DNA of 64,000 bases from Macrosoma leucophasiata (taxonomy: Eukaryota > Arthropoda > Insecta > Lepidoptera > Hedylidae), in contig JAWQUS010000017.1 of the NCBI GenBank assembly GCA_036365455.1, positions 9,610,001 through 9,674,000 of the forward strand, in the 5' to 3' direction. The notes under the pieces were generated by a model. That model did no database searches, was not told the origin of the DNA, and worked only from the letters and a program-made list of their open reading frames with translations. A program made the translations under genes and the position numbers. Positions 54,117-64,000 of the stretch are shown one piece after another (the stretch's first letter is position 1; every line of letters begins with the position of its first letter).

Positions 54117-54180
54117 GGTTAGGATCCCACTGCAGAATCATTTGGTTCATCCAGATATGCTGCAAACCTAATTTTTACGC
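54117..54180 (+). repeat. Solo terminal repeat of the GGTTAGGATCCCACTGC MITE
   Basis: GGTTAGGATCCCACTGCAGA, ATCATTTGGTTCATCCAGAT and ATGCTGCAAACCTAATTTTT match the terminal repeat of 59808-60140. The other end is not found nearby. Confidence 0.65.
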
Positions 54181-54458
54181 ATATTTATAATCTAGAAAAT
54201 ATATATCCACTAGGTTGTGTGCAAGCAACCCTTCTCTTAACTCCCCATTGAAGTCGCCAACTATGCCATAAGGATCATCTTAAATTGTGACCAGTCATAT
54301 TTATAAGTCCAGAAATAAGGATTTTTTGTAGAAACTCCTGCCTAATAAGTAGAAAGCTATTTCTGTGTTCTTTATTTTTGCCTAAGCAGATCATTTTTAT
54401 ATACCTACCTATAGGTACTAATCGACCTCCTACATCTAAGGCATGAAAAAAAATTGGT

Positions 54459-54620
54459 ATAAAACTAGTTTTCGGATTTATCTCGCGTATATTGAACTAA
54501 AATGATTATTTTAAATTGAACCCGACGTTAAATTAAAATAATATATATATATATATATATATAGGTTAAATATTAATTTTAGTTTAATATGTGCGCGATA
54601 AATCCGAAATCTAGTTTTAT
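54459..54620. mobile_element. 162-bp inverted-repeat MITE with AT microsatellite
   Basis: Arms of about 45 bp: ATAAAACTAGTTTTCGGATT, TATCTCGCG and TTGAACTAAAAT at the left mirror ATTTTAGTTTAA, CGCGATAAATCCGAAATCTA and GTTTTAT at the right, with a few mismatches. An (AT)n run sits at 54540-54563. Confidence 0.78.
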
Positions 54621-55410
54621 TTCAATGAGTGTAGAAAAATCTCTCGCGAAAACCTAAGAACATACTATAACATTTGGTATGTTTACATTGTAGAACTTAA
54701 ACTGATCTCACTTACTATTTATACTTCCTTTAAGTAACTATACTAATGTAATGTAATGTACGAGCAATAATATTTATTGTAGCATTTCAGCGTTTGACTG
54801 ATGTAGGGCGGCATAGGTGGTGTCACAACTGTAATCAATCATGTGTGTCCTTGGCAATGGCAGATTAATGGCCTGTGCCTATCAAATGGCCATTTTGGCA
54901 ATTTTATCATTATAAGGACAATGGACAGTTTGTTACTCAGTTGGAAAATATAGTTTATTTTCACAATCCATATCGTTTTTTATTGGGATATGACATGGCT
55001 TTATTGTAGGGTATTGTGAAGGCAGCTAATAAGAGATCATTATTATTGTGTCACGATTGTATTAAGTTTACTTGAAAGTAAAGATTTTGGGTTTGGCAAT
55101 GTGACATTCAGACCTCTAGTCTTTCTGTCTACAGACAGTAACTGTCCAGTTATCAGAATCAGAATCAGAATCAGTAACTCATTTATTCATTTAGGGTGAC
55201 AGGCACCTCTTATGACACGTCAAAAACAAACAAAATAAATTAAAGCGAATAACAATTGATATACATGTCAAACAAGATAAAAAATATATGTAAAGTCAAG
55301 AATATCACTAAGATAAAACTAAATGTCATAAACTAATGTAAAAAGTATATCAGTAGAATGTCTCTTTTCCCCTTTACAATCAATATCATTTCTCATCAAT
55401 ATGAACTCTA
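54621..55410. other. Intergenic, no feature recognised
   Basis: ATCAGA words repeat at 55155-55175; otherwise nothing. Confidence 0.35.
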
Positions 55411-55535
55411 TGTTTTTTATGTAATGAAGGGGACAAGCAAGCATGCAGTTCACATTGATGTCAAATGATGACTGCAGCCTAAAGACACCCACACAAAGAC
55501 CAGAGTTGAAAATGCAGATGCGTTGCCACCCTGTC
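55411..55535 (-). repeat. Metulj-like SINE 3' fragment
   Basis: GTAATGAAGGGGACAAGCAA, GCATGCAGTTCACATTGATG, AGACACCCACACAAAGACCA and GCAGATGCGTTGCCACC. Confidence 0.65.
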
Positions 55536-55551
55536 CCTATCTTAGTTATTA

Positions 55552-55770
55552 CTAGCTGTGCTCGCGACTTCATCCGCGTGAGAATTTATGATTGTTCAGT
55601 ATCTACCCGGACGAAGTCGTGGGCGCAGCTAGTATAAAAGTAGCCTTAGTTACTCCTTATTACATAAGCTATCTGCCAGTGAAAGTCCAGTCAAAATCAG
55701 TCCAGCCGTTCCCGAGATTAGCGGGAACAAACAGACAGACAGACGGACAGATAGACAAAAATTGAAAAAA
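55552..55770 (+). mobile_element. CGACTTCATCCGCG-type moth repeat
   Basis: CTAGCTGTGCTCGCGACTTC, AAGTCCAGTCAAAATCAGTC and CAGCCGTTCCCGAGATTAGC, with a (ACAG)n-like end. Related to 16003-16205 and 57146-57385. Confidence 0.6.
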
Positions 55771-56129
55771 ATGCTGTTTTGGTATATATACCGTGTATGC
55801 ATCCGTATGCATTTAGTAAAAAACGGTTATTTTTATATTTCAAACAGACACTCCAATTTTATTTATTTGGATAGATGTATCTGTGATAGCATTATAATAT
55901 CAATTGCATACTTGTTTCGTCACCATCATTACATAAAAAATGCTCTTTCTATAAAAAGGGAGAATACTCACGGGTGTGATAAATCTCCACCTGTTTATTG
56001 CCTGTCTGTCTGTCTATCAAATTCCCTGGTGACTGTACTGTCTGTCTACGCTGTATTGTTTAGATATCCCCAGGAGATTTAGAAAGCTTTATTTACGGGA
56101 TCAGCTAGTCACACACTCAGCCCAATAGG
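55771..56129. other. Intergenic, no feature recognised
   Basis: Includes a TGTCTGTCTGTCT run at about 56000. No gene. Confidence 0.3.
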
Positions 56130-56350
56130 CACACCGCGGACACTCCGCCAAAATTCCATACAAACGCTTAATTTGGTCTCTATTACACAGACATCAATCA
56201 GTGACGTGTATTTACACGTGCACCTGTTTGCGTAGCGCCTAGAGAATACCAATCGGTGCCCATAAGAGGGGAGGAGGTTGGGTGATGCGGGGAAATCGGG
56301 CGGGACGTCGAAGTGTCCATTCTATACGTAGTATTATTATATTACATATT
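56130..56350 (+). repeat. Interspersed repeat ending CGTAGTATT (copy 3)
   Basis: CCGCGGACACTCCGCCAAAA to CCATTCTATACGTAGTATTA, collinear with 11751-11965. Confidence 0.68.
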
Positions 56351-57145
56351 CTCTGCTATAGGTACCACAATTAATCACGCTAGGCCAACAGGCAGGTAAA
56401 TGACAAATGACGTCTTGGAATCCTATTACTCACGGAATAGATAAATAAGGATGGAAAGGCCTTTGCTTCAATTTAGTATTAGAACCAGTGTCGCCGCTTT
56501 TCTCCCACCGTGCAATTTCTTACACAAATGACCATCTCGACAATCACCCACACATTAATCTCAGGGCAGCTATTCGTTTGCGTAAGTTTGCATACTGAGA
56601 TGTAACGCCTGTAGACAATAAACACTCGCACGCACACAACAATATACTCACCAATAAACTAGTCGAAGTGTAGCGAACGCATTACATGCTGTACATTGCC
56701 AGCGGAGACAGTAATAGTGTTAATTGAGCGAGTGCTTAACGAGCAATGTATTTGCTAGCAGTAACGTTTAAATAATGCAGTTTAAGTTCGAATATTCATA
56801 TTCCTTTGTATATATAACAATAAATGTTATTTGTGTCTTACCGATCAAAAGATATACCTCCTCGCTTTATACTTGAGGTCTGACATTTCATATTACATGT
56901 TAAAATTGGCACTACATGATATTTTACCAAGAGATGCGTCGTTCGAAGCAGTCTACACGACACTACGAGCGGCGAACGAATGGTTCTGCCGAACTGTGTG
57001 TGTACACGCATAGTTGTCGTGCGCTTGCCACGCCCACATTACCATTCCATTTTTATTTATCTATTCCGTGCTATTACTATTGTTTAAGCCAGGTTAAGCT
57101 GATTTCATAATTGAATAAATGAAACAAATAACAAAATAATGTTTT
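56351..57145. other. Intergenic, no feature recognised
   Basis: No gene or named repeat. Confidence 0.35.
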
Positions 57146-57385
57146 ACTAGCGGTTGCCCGCGGCTCCGCCCGTATGTAGGTCGCTTTTCGCGTAACCTGT
57201 GGAAACTCATCAAATCATCCCATGGCATGGCATTTTCGGTATAAAAAGTATTCTATAATCTAAGTCAGCTAATACCTTATCTGTATTACAAATTTCATCA
57301 AAATCCGTTCAGTAGTTTCGGCGTGATTGATGGACAAACATCCAAACAAAGAAACTTTCACATTTATAGTACGAGTATTAGTGTA
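57146..57385 (+). mobile_element. CCCGCGGCTCCGCCCG-type moth repeat
   Basis: GCGGTTGCCCGCGGCTCCGC, AATTTCATCAAAATCCGTTC, AGTAGTTTCGGCGTGATTGA and CTTTCACATTTATAGTACGA. Confidence 0.65.
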
Positions 57386-57980
57386 ATTCCCAAACATAAT
57401 TTGTACACAAAATTCTTCAAATAAACTGATATCCAGTAAAGGATAAAATATCTTCGAACTAATCAAACTACCCGAATTATAATTTTCGTCATGTTTATAC
57501 CTAATATTGGATACGTGTTCTTGTGTAGTTTCAGGGACATTAATTAAAGGGGGCTGACAGCACAAGAAGGCGCCTGTATGAGATCAGACAAGCAGCGACT
57601 GTCCAGGATAAGATGGCCTCACTTGCCACTCCGATCTCTAAAGCGACAAGCATGAATGTAGCGAGATTCATATCTCGACGGAGGCCAAATTAAAATGGCC
57701 CTACACTTTCTTGATACACACGCGTCCAATAGATTAGATTAGTTATAACTATGCCTGAATAAATAGCAACCTTATTTTACTAAGCTCTATAATTTATTTA
57801 TTAATTTGAAAGGGTGTCGGTTAAGTTGTAATAAGATAAGAAACCTTAGTAGCTGATACCTATAATACGAAATATTCGTAAATGTATTTACGAGTAGATT
57901 AATATATTATGTAAATCGTTGTTAGTTTGCTACTGAAATAAAATTAATGGTAAAGATGATGCTAATCAAAATAAAAGGCT
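57386..57980. other. Intergenic, no feature recognised
   Basis: A GC-richer stretch at 57545-57700 gives one plus-strand frame rich in Arg and Ser without a match I can name. Confidence 0.3.
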
Positions 57981-57981
57981 T

Positions 57982-58195
57982 TTACACGACACGATATTCA
58001 GGGTCCGATAGAAAGGGTGGGCGTGGCCTCGCGTCGGGTTGCCGCTTATTTCGCTATCCGGTCGACAGCGCCCTAACTCAATCACAGTACAAATACACGG
58101 GCCGCTCCGGTCGCCCTAATTAGGGCCCCTACTCCCTAAATGTTATGACACTAGCCTGACCCTTGCTATCGTACCCTGAATACCGTGCCGTGTAA
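57982..58195. mobile_element. MITE, sister of 30440-30653
   Basis: TTACACGACACGATATTCAG to CTGAATACCGTGCCGTGTAA. The body is about the same length as and nearly identical to the copy near the LRR exon. Confidence 0.85.
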
Positions 58196-59354
58196 TAAGT
58201 CCTTAAGCGACTCCACGGCGGAATAAAAAACGTTGTTGATGTTATGAAGTAAACAATTATCAAACGTTTTAAAAACCTTCAAACGTTTCATGAAATCTTA
58301 AATATGCGTCAGAAGATAACTAATGTCAATTAAAATAATTTCATTAAATTAATCAGAATTTCGCATACATAATTATTATCTTTTTACAGGATTTACCTTA
58401 CCTGGGTATTGTAAACTGATCTGGGGGAAACCTCAGCCTCAGTCTCACTAGTATCTCCCAAATGTAGCACTTACAATGTGTCCGTTATTTGAAGAGTACA
58501 GAAAATGTACAGAGTATTACAATCCCACATCGGAAAACAAAATAAGGAAAAGTTTTAATTTATACGATGCTTTGATTGACACACACGATTCTTCGTCGCC
58601 AGTGCTTAGCTTGAACATGCGACTATTGGTAAACATTTACAAAGATATGGTACAGTATGTTGTGTAATATTTAAGATAATGAGGCAGCAAGTGCAAGTCA
58701 ATCCCCAGCGCACTCCACGTCGGTCGTGCCGCTGACAAATATCAGGCGCCTGTCATCCATCACGGCCAATGAACGGGAACGGCAGAATTGATGAAGCATT
58801 TTTGGAACAGCTCGCGACCTAGTGACAGGTCGATAACGACACACGACACTGGTTGGTGTTACGTAGACTGGGATACTCGTGTGGGACGAACATTTTAACC
58901 AAAAGGATAATTTCCTTCGTTATACTTAATTTCATCGATTTCAATTGTGTTCCTGCCAGTAATTTACTCACCAAGGCGAGTTTCAGTGACATTTTTTTAA
59001 TAATACTGCATTATTATTAAATAAACCGTTCTGAAACATAATAAATGTTATGATTTTCTTACGCAGATCTATGCACTGTGCTCATATACACACTTTATAG
59101 CTAAGCTTTCAGTAGCGATATCACGCGACATTGCGTCGTAGCATAAAGATCAATGAAGTCGTGTTCGTAGCGACTTCGTAGGTATTAATTAAATCTTCTA
59201 GTTACTAGGAATTATAGATTCACAATAATTAAGAATGGTCGTTCTAAGACAAAAAGGTTTAAATCCACAAAACAGACTACAATCAATATTGCATTAAAAT
59301 TAGACATATTTCACGGTTTATAGTCTGCATTGCAGTTCTGTATGTGAATATGTA
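58196..59354. other. Intergenic, no feature recognised
   Basis: A 63-codon frame at 58476-58667 follows a TTTTTACAG, but nothing supports it as an exon. A GC-richer block at 58690-58890 is unassigned. Confidence 0.3.
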
Positions 59355-59455
59355 ATTATGGGTCTAGGTGTTTGTGTATGCGTTATGTGTATGAAATGGC
59401 ATCCACGACACAAGTTCATTCTTGGTGCGGAGCTGTGAGTGTAAAGTGTTTTTTT
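59355..59455 (+). mobile_element. tRNA-SINE body, 5' truncated
   Basis: GGTCTAGGTGTTTGTGTATG, GGCATCCACGACACAAGTTC and GCTGTGAGTGTAAAGTG plus a T-run match 27760-27850. Confidence 0.65.
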
Positions 59456-59807
59456 TTAATCAAATTTGGATACGTATATCTCGATCACTAAACAAAAGAG
59501 CTAACTTTATAAAGTTTATTTTGCCAAATAACAAACATTTCTTGAAGCGTTTTAAATTGTTATCAAAAATATCAAATGGAAATATTCGATGTGAAACAGA
59601 CGACACACTTATTTATCATGCTGTAGCGAAGTTTTCTCAGCTATATTAACAAAGATCCTGTATAATATGAGACGTATAACAAAGGGACCTATCCGAACGA
59701 ATCTGGCTGGATCCGGCACGATCGGCGTCACTCAAAGTAAATCCGGTGGGATTGTTTATGCCAAATTGTAATTGTTGACAAGCGAAGCCGTTGACAAATA
59801 TCTAACC
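59456..59807. other. Intergenic, no feature recognised
   Basis: Nothing identified. Confidence 0.3.
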
Positions 59808-60140
59808 GGTTAGGATCCCACTGCAGAATCATTTCGATATGCTGCAAACCTATTTTTTTATACAGTACGTTATGAATGTAAAAAGTTATCGGGGCGGAAA
59901 GAAAATCGAAAAAAAAAATGTATATAATAATATATCTTTATACATATTGCCGTGAAATGGACAATATTTTAATGAAAAAGAAAGTAAAAAAAATATTTCC
60001 CAAAAAAAAAAATTACTTGCGGTCATTTTTTGATTGGCAACCTAGAAGATATTATATTCTTTAGATTTAGTATTTGCGTAAAAATTAGGTTTGCAGCATA
60101 TCAGGATGAACGAAATGATTCTGCAGTGGGATCTTAACCT
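59808..60140. mobile_element. 333-bp MITE with about 45-55-bp terminal inverted repeats
   Basis: GGTTAGGATCCCACTGCAGA, then ATCATTTCG and ATATGCTGCAAACCTA at the left mirror TTAGGTTTGCAGCATAT, CGAAATGATTCTGCAGTGGG and ATCTTAACC at the right. The right repeat has 8 extra bases also present in the solo end at 54117. The middle is A-rich and non-coding. Confidence 0.85.
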
Positions 60141-60352
60141 ATAAGGGATGTTGATCGCGGCTCGCGGCTAATGAATGAGAAAGTAATAAAATGACGAAGT
60201 AATTCTCGAACAACTCAACTGTAAATAATGAACTTGATAATACCATTTTAACTGTGCAACAGTATAGTTATGTCCGGTTTCACCATTAAATTTTTGTTAA
60301 GGTTAAAGTTAATGTAACATTTGACAAGGATGTAAAATTTTACAATGAAAAA

Positions 60353-60403
60353 AACACTAAAGGTTCGGTGTCACCAAAAAGGTGCAACCGAACCTTTAGT
60401 GTT
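60353..60403. repeat. 23-bp-arm hairpin, two mismatches
   Basis: AACACTAAAGGTTCGGTGTC at 60353 mirrors the sequence ending CCGAACCTTTAGTGTT at 60403, with AAAAA as the loop. Confidence 0.88.
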
Positions 60404-62376
60404 ATTTTTAATGTTGAAATGTCAGAGATAAAGGGCGGGAATGCCAGGTATATTATTGCCTATTTCTTTAAAACAAAATTTCAGTTTGCAAAACTTTTTT
60501 TTACAAATTCTCATCTACAAAAGTAGCTTCCCCATTTAAACGTATATTTTTGGGGCACTGATTTTCATACCTATTTGTACCAAATTTCAACTCAATCGAG
60601 CCAGTAGTTTCGAAGAAAATCAGCTGCGAAAGGACTCACACACAATAACAAACAAATGATCTTACTGGTTGCGTTTTTTTCTTATTGAGTTAAGTAAGAC
60701 TAAAAATACATATTTACTGTTGAAATTTCTCAGTACCCGTGATCGCATTGGAATCCTACTTAAGTACGTATCCTCAAGCTGATTTTCCTCTGTATTTCTA
60801 TATCTGAATGTTGCCGCGATATCTCCTGTATAGAAAGCTCATAGCATATAAATATAAATTTTATTCATGCTTTTAAAATAGTCCCTCTTTTCTACTACCT
60901 TTGCACTATGATAATGAAAGTAAAGGTGCTGCAATGCTTATAAATATAATAACCAATGCATTGATGTTTAACATTGTAACAGATATTGCAATAACCCTCC
61001 TTTTGTTGCAGTCGGGTAAAAATGTGTGTGACAATGTTTGTAAGTATATGGTTGGCTGCTGCTTTCGGTTTTTTTTTTTTTTGTTTTATTCTCCATTTAA
61101 AGAGCTTGGTCAAAGACCATGACGCTTTATACGTTCACATGAATTACATTCTTCATTTAAAAAAAATAATTAAACAACATTAGCTCATTGACAATTGATA
61201 TAGTTGCAACAGTATTCTGGCGTCATCCGTAGTAGGATCTGCCAGGACACTGTTGCAATGTCCTATTTCTAATGAAGCCCTGCGATGAGCCTCAAATCGA
61301 GTTATAATCATAATACATAAACTGGATGTTCATATATTATGTATATGTCAATAAAATTGTAGAAATTAATCCTATTTATTAAGAAAAAAAAATTAATAAA
61401 AGGTTAAATTTACCTTCAAAAATTTCCTAAGATAATGAAGTTTCCTTGGATGGAACAGAATATGTATATCTATCCTTAATAATATACAAATATTCAGTCA
61501 ATTTATTCATTAATTAATTGAATATTTTTTCACGAAGTTAGTATAGTAATTATATTTCGAATTAAAATAATTTATTTAAAAAATAGTATTCATATTGCAT
61601 AAGAAATGATCGCCATTTTTCCTAATTAATAACACGCAACACTGTTGTGTCTTCGTCGTCGACTGGTCCAACGTACTTATAACAATAGGTACAGGATACA
61701 GAAAATAATAACTATGCAAAAAACGTACTGTTACGGAATTTTTATTTAACAATGAATTGTGGTTTCCAATGTTGAAATAATTGAACAAATCTGTTCAGGT
61801 TTCACCTCGAGGTAAAATATACCACGAAAATATATTATATTATTATGACATAGGTACTTTTACCTTAGAAATTATGGAAATACAAAAAAAATGTGTTACG
61901 AAATATGTAAGTACAAAAAACATTTTTGTAACAACAACTATAAAGAAATACCTTTGTTATACATATTCAAAGTAAATATTTATATTTCAAAGGACACATG
62001 TCAATAATGTATGTGGAAGCCGAATAATGTTTCTGGTCGATGCAAATATTAAGTGAAACGAATTTACTTACAAATAGTGCGCAACAAGACAGTAATAGGT
62101 TAGGTAGATACATACTCGTAGCTGCGTTGTGTCGTCGATGGGTAGATACAATGAAAACCAGCCAAGTGCGAGTCGGAGTCACACACGAAAGGTTCCGTCA
62201 CAAACAATCACGTTTGTTGTACGTGAGCTTCCCTTAAATTATAATATTTATTTTATTCTGTTTTCAATATTGGTAGGTACAGCGGCTACAGAAATACAAA
62301 ATTTATGAAAAATTTTATTGCCTAGTTATCACAGGTTTTAAATTATAAGCAATAAGTAGCTATCCTGCATATGGCA
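60404..62376. other. Intergenic, no gene recognised
   Basis: A scrap of the CGACTTCGTCCGCG-type repeat at about 60570-60650 (TACCAAATTTCAACTCAAT, CAGTAGTTTCGAAGAAAAT). The rest is AT-rich. Confidence 0.35.
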
Positions 62377-62377
62377 T

Positions 62378-63055
62378 ATGGCGACTACAAGAAAGTTTGG
62401 CCCTTCTTATATTCAAAGTAAGAATTTACTTTTCGGAAGTCAGAACTCATTAAAACGACTCGACAGCCAAGTACAATTTTTAAGAAGTTCAAAGGTTCGG
62501 GTGATTTTTTTTCCAACGAGCCTTTTTCTTGAAGCACCAAGAAAATGTACTCAAGTACAGATCAACTGCACGTATAAGTCCTGAGAAGCTTTGTACAACA
62601 CTACATACTTTGAATACTACCTAGTATGAGACCTTCTGATAACGACGCAGAATATTACAATAAAATACATTTCAATATTCTATTTTCCTTACAAATACAA
62701 TGGATCGTCAATCAAACATTAAAATATATTTTCTGAAAACAACTACAAGGAACCTAACCCTTTGTTATATTCGAGGTAAGAACTTATATTTCAAAGGTCA
62801 AAGCTCATTAAAATGTTTGGACAACCAAGTACAATTTAAGCTAGCTCAATGGTTTGGCCAATCGAATTTTCTTCCAAAGAGCGCTTCGGTTATCGAGGTT
62901 TGACTTAGAGCGTCAGTAAGATGTACTTAAGTGCTAAACCGCAGACCGCCTGCACGTATCAGTGAGCCGCCGGTCCGAGCGGCTTATGTGTACAACACCC
63001 CTAACTTCCAATACTAGTATGAGACCTTCTGATAACAACGTGGTATGGAAATGGG
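62378..63055 (+). repeat. Diverged tandem duplication, unit about 350 bp
   Basis: Unit 1 (from about 62380) and unit 2 (from about 62730) share, with changes: ACTACAAGRAA, TTATATTCRARGTAAGAA, CAAAGCTCATTAAAA or CAGAACTCATTAAAA, CCAAGTACAATTT, CTGCACGTAT and AGTATGAGACCTTCTGATAA. Both read open in one frame (YIQSKNLLFGSQNSLKRLDS; YIRGKNLYFKGQSSLKCLDN). I do not recognise the peptide. Confidence 0.6.
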
Positions 63056-63552
63056 GCCCTGCAATATGACAAAATGCCGATACATTAATATGACTCCCAA
63101 GACATGATTCAGTAAAACGGTTGTTTATGTTAGCGTTTGGGAGAGATACCTTTTTATTATGCTTTGACTCTGTCTTCATCCATACAGATTTTTTTACTGC
63201 ACACGACGAATAGCTTGCATTTTATTCAGCCATGGTTTTATCTGTCTATCGAATAGAACTGCGAGAGATTTTAAAGCTGTACGCTTTAATCCATGTATTT
63301 TAATTATCTAAAAAGCAATTTTGACATGGTGATATCGTTCCAAAAACAAACAAATTATCTTAAAACGGTGTCTTTATTGCCGTCTTTTATATTGAGGAAG
63401 TGACTATTCTGCCAGTGACCGGATGAATAATAATACAGGGTGTAGGTAATATAATTATTTGTCCAGCTAAAATCTCTTGTTAGTACGTGAAAACGATTTC
63501 AACTGCAAGGTGTCACCTCAGATCGTTTCCACGCACTACGTACTGTACTGGG
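63056..63552. other. Intergenic, no feature recognised
   Basis: AT-rich spacer. Confidence 0.3.
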
Positions 63553-63910
63553 ACGCGCGTATGGGCCCGCGGCTGGTGTAGATCGTAAACCATCAACTCG
63601 GTTAAGGGATACGGGCGCGGTCGGGCGTGGGATGGGTGACCGCTAGTAGCAAACTAAAACGCGTGTTTCCGTGTTTCGGAGGGCACGTTAAGCCATCGGT
63701 CTCGGTTCCTATCGATAGATAGCAGTCGTTAAACTTTGTCGGAGGCCTTATGGGCGGTTTGAAAAATCCGACAGCGGGTTGGCCACTAACCTGTATCTCC
63801 ACCAACCCGCATTGGAGCAGCGTGGTGGAGTAAGCTCTAGGCCTCCTCCCAAAAAGGGGAGAGACTGGTGCCCAGCAGTGAGACGGATAATGGGTTGCCA
63901 TTATCATTTA
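63553..63910 (+). mobile_element. 5S rRNA-derived SINE (copy 2, best head)
   Basis: GGTTAAGGGATACGGGCGCG, then GTCGGGCGTGGGATGGGTGA and CCGC, resemble the A-box, intermediate element and C-box stretch of insect 5S rRNA (TTAAG, CGGGCGCGGT and GATGGG-GACCGC in that order). After the head come GCTATCGATAGATAGCAGTC-like sequence with one change, CTTATGGGCGGTTTGAAAA, CATCTCC-type middle words and the 3' end CCCAGCAGTGAGACG, GGGTTGCCATTAT. Such 5S-headed elements are called SINE3-type. It is non-coding. Confidence 0.75.
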
Positions 63911-64000
63911 TTACGTACTGTACTAACAAAAGATTTACGAGGGACTACCAAGGCGTCTCCTACAGAAAAGACTTTTCTACAAAGGAGAAAATCTATTAGA

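Noticed and set aside
58476..58667. 63-codon frame after a TTTTTACAG acceptor-like sequence
   Set aside because: The stretch between acceptor and ATG has stops, no donor or partner exon is seen, and the peptide is unfamiliar.
62378..62584. Independent small gene in the tandem repeat
   Set aside because: No start context, poly(A) signal or family likeness strong enough; it is kept only as part of the duplication.
63591..63653. 5S rRNA gene
   Set aside because: Only the internal promoter part is similar; the rest of the 120-base gene is absent and the unit is interspersed with a SINE body.
1..64000. CRISPR array, phage or bacterial operon
   Set aside because: No regularly spaced direct repeats, ribosome-binding sites or clustered bacterial-type frames; everything fits an insect nuclear genome.

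Overview
The window looks like nuclear DNA of a lepidopteran insect (moth or butterfly). The grounds are phase-0 introns with insect-type splice sites, many copies of a short interspersed repeat resembling the Metulj SINEs of butterflies, RTE-type LINE 3' ends with (ATG)n tails, and repeat families familiar from moth genomes. No species can be named from sequence alone. There is no sign of bacterial, organellar or CRISPR sequence.

Two host genes are clear and a third is plausible. (1) A leucine-rich-repeat single-pass membrane protein is encoded on the + strand by four exons (8253-8426, 21198-21356, 30685-30885, 31775-31957). A phase-compatible exon at 5715-5824 could supply most of a signal peptide. 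The introns are several kb long and packed with mobile elements. (2) A complete intronless 249-residue short-chain dehydrogenase/reductase gene (14549-15298, +) lies inside one of those introns. It has its own TATA box and poly(A) signal. (3) A 121-codon intronless reading frame (45152-45517, +), followed closely by AATAAA, may be a small gene of unknown function.

Most of the rest is mobile DNA. From left to right: SINEs, a long MITE and a LINE reverse-transcriptase remnant (1-5400); a mariner relic (8555-9580); MITEs and a minisatellite (11.7-14.2 kb); a fold-back/duplicated block (16.5-17.25 kb); BEL/Pao and LINE remnants (18.1-19.0 kb); nested SINEs (20.0-21.2 kb); a LINE 3' end (25.4-26.0 kb); a MITE next to an exon (30.4 kb); tandem SINE copies (33.7-34.1 kb); a 5'-truncated RTE with an open 330-codon frame (37.06-38.08 kb); tRNA- and 5S-derived SINEs (35-41 kb); an RNase H-bearing LINE end (42.7-43.3 kb); and a hAT MITE with a perfect 8-bp target duplication (43.86-44.04 kb). 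A two-gene DNA transposon relic follows at 49639-53407, then further MITEs, SINEs, hairpins and a diverged tandem duplication to the end.

The most notable object is the 49.6-53.4 kb element. It has related terminal inverted repeats of at least 85 bp, an AT target duplication, a broken THAP-domain gene (+) converging on the N-terminal exons of a YqaJ-nuclease-type gene (-), and a second YqaJ fragment on the other strand. This matches the gene content I recall for the ISL2EU/IS4EU transposon superfamily and looks like an internally deleted, composite copy. Also notable are SINE or MITE ends lying within 10 and 31 bases of two splice acceptors of the LRR gene, and a SINE family whose head matches the internal promoter region of 5S rRNA.
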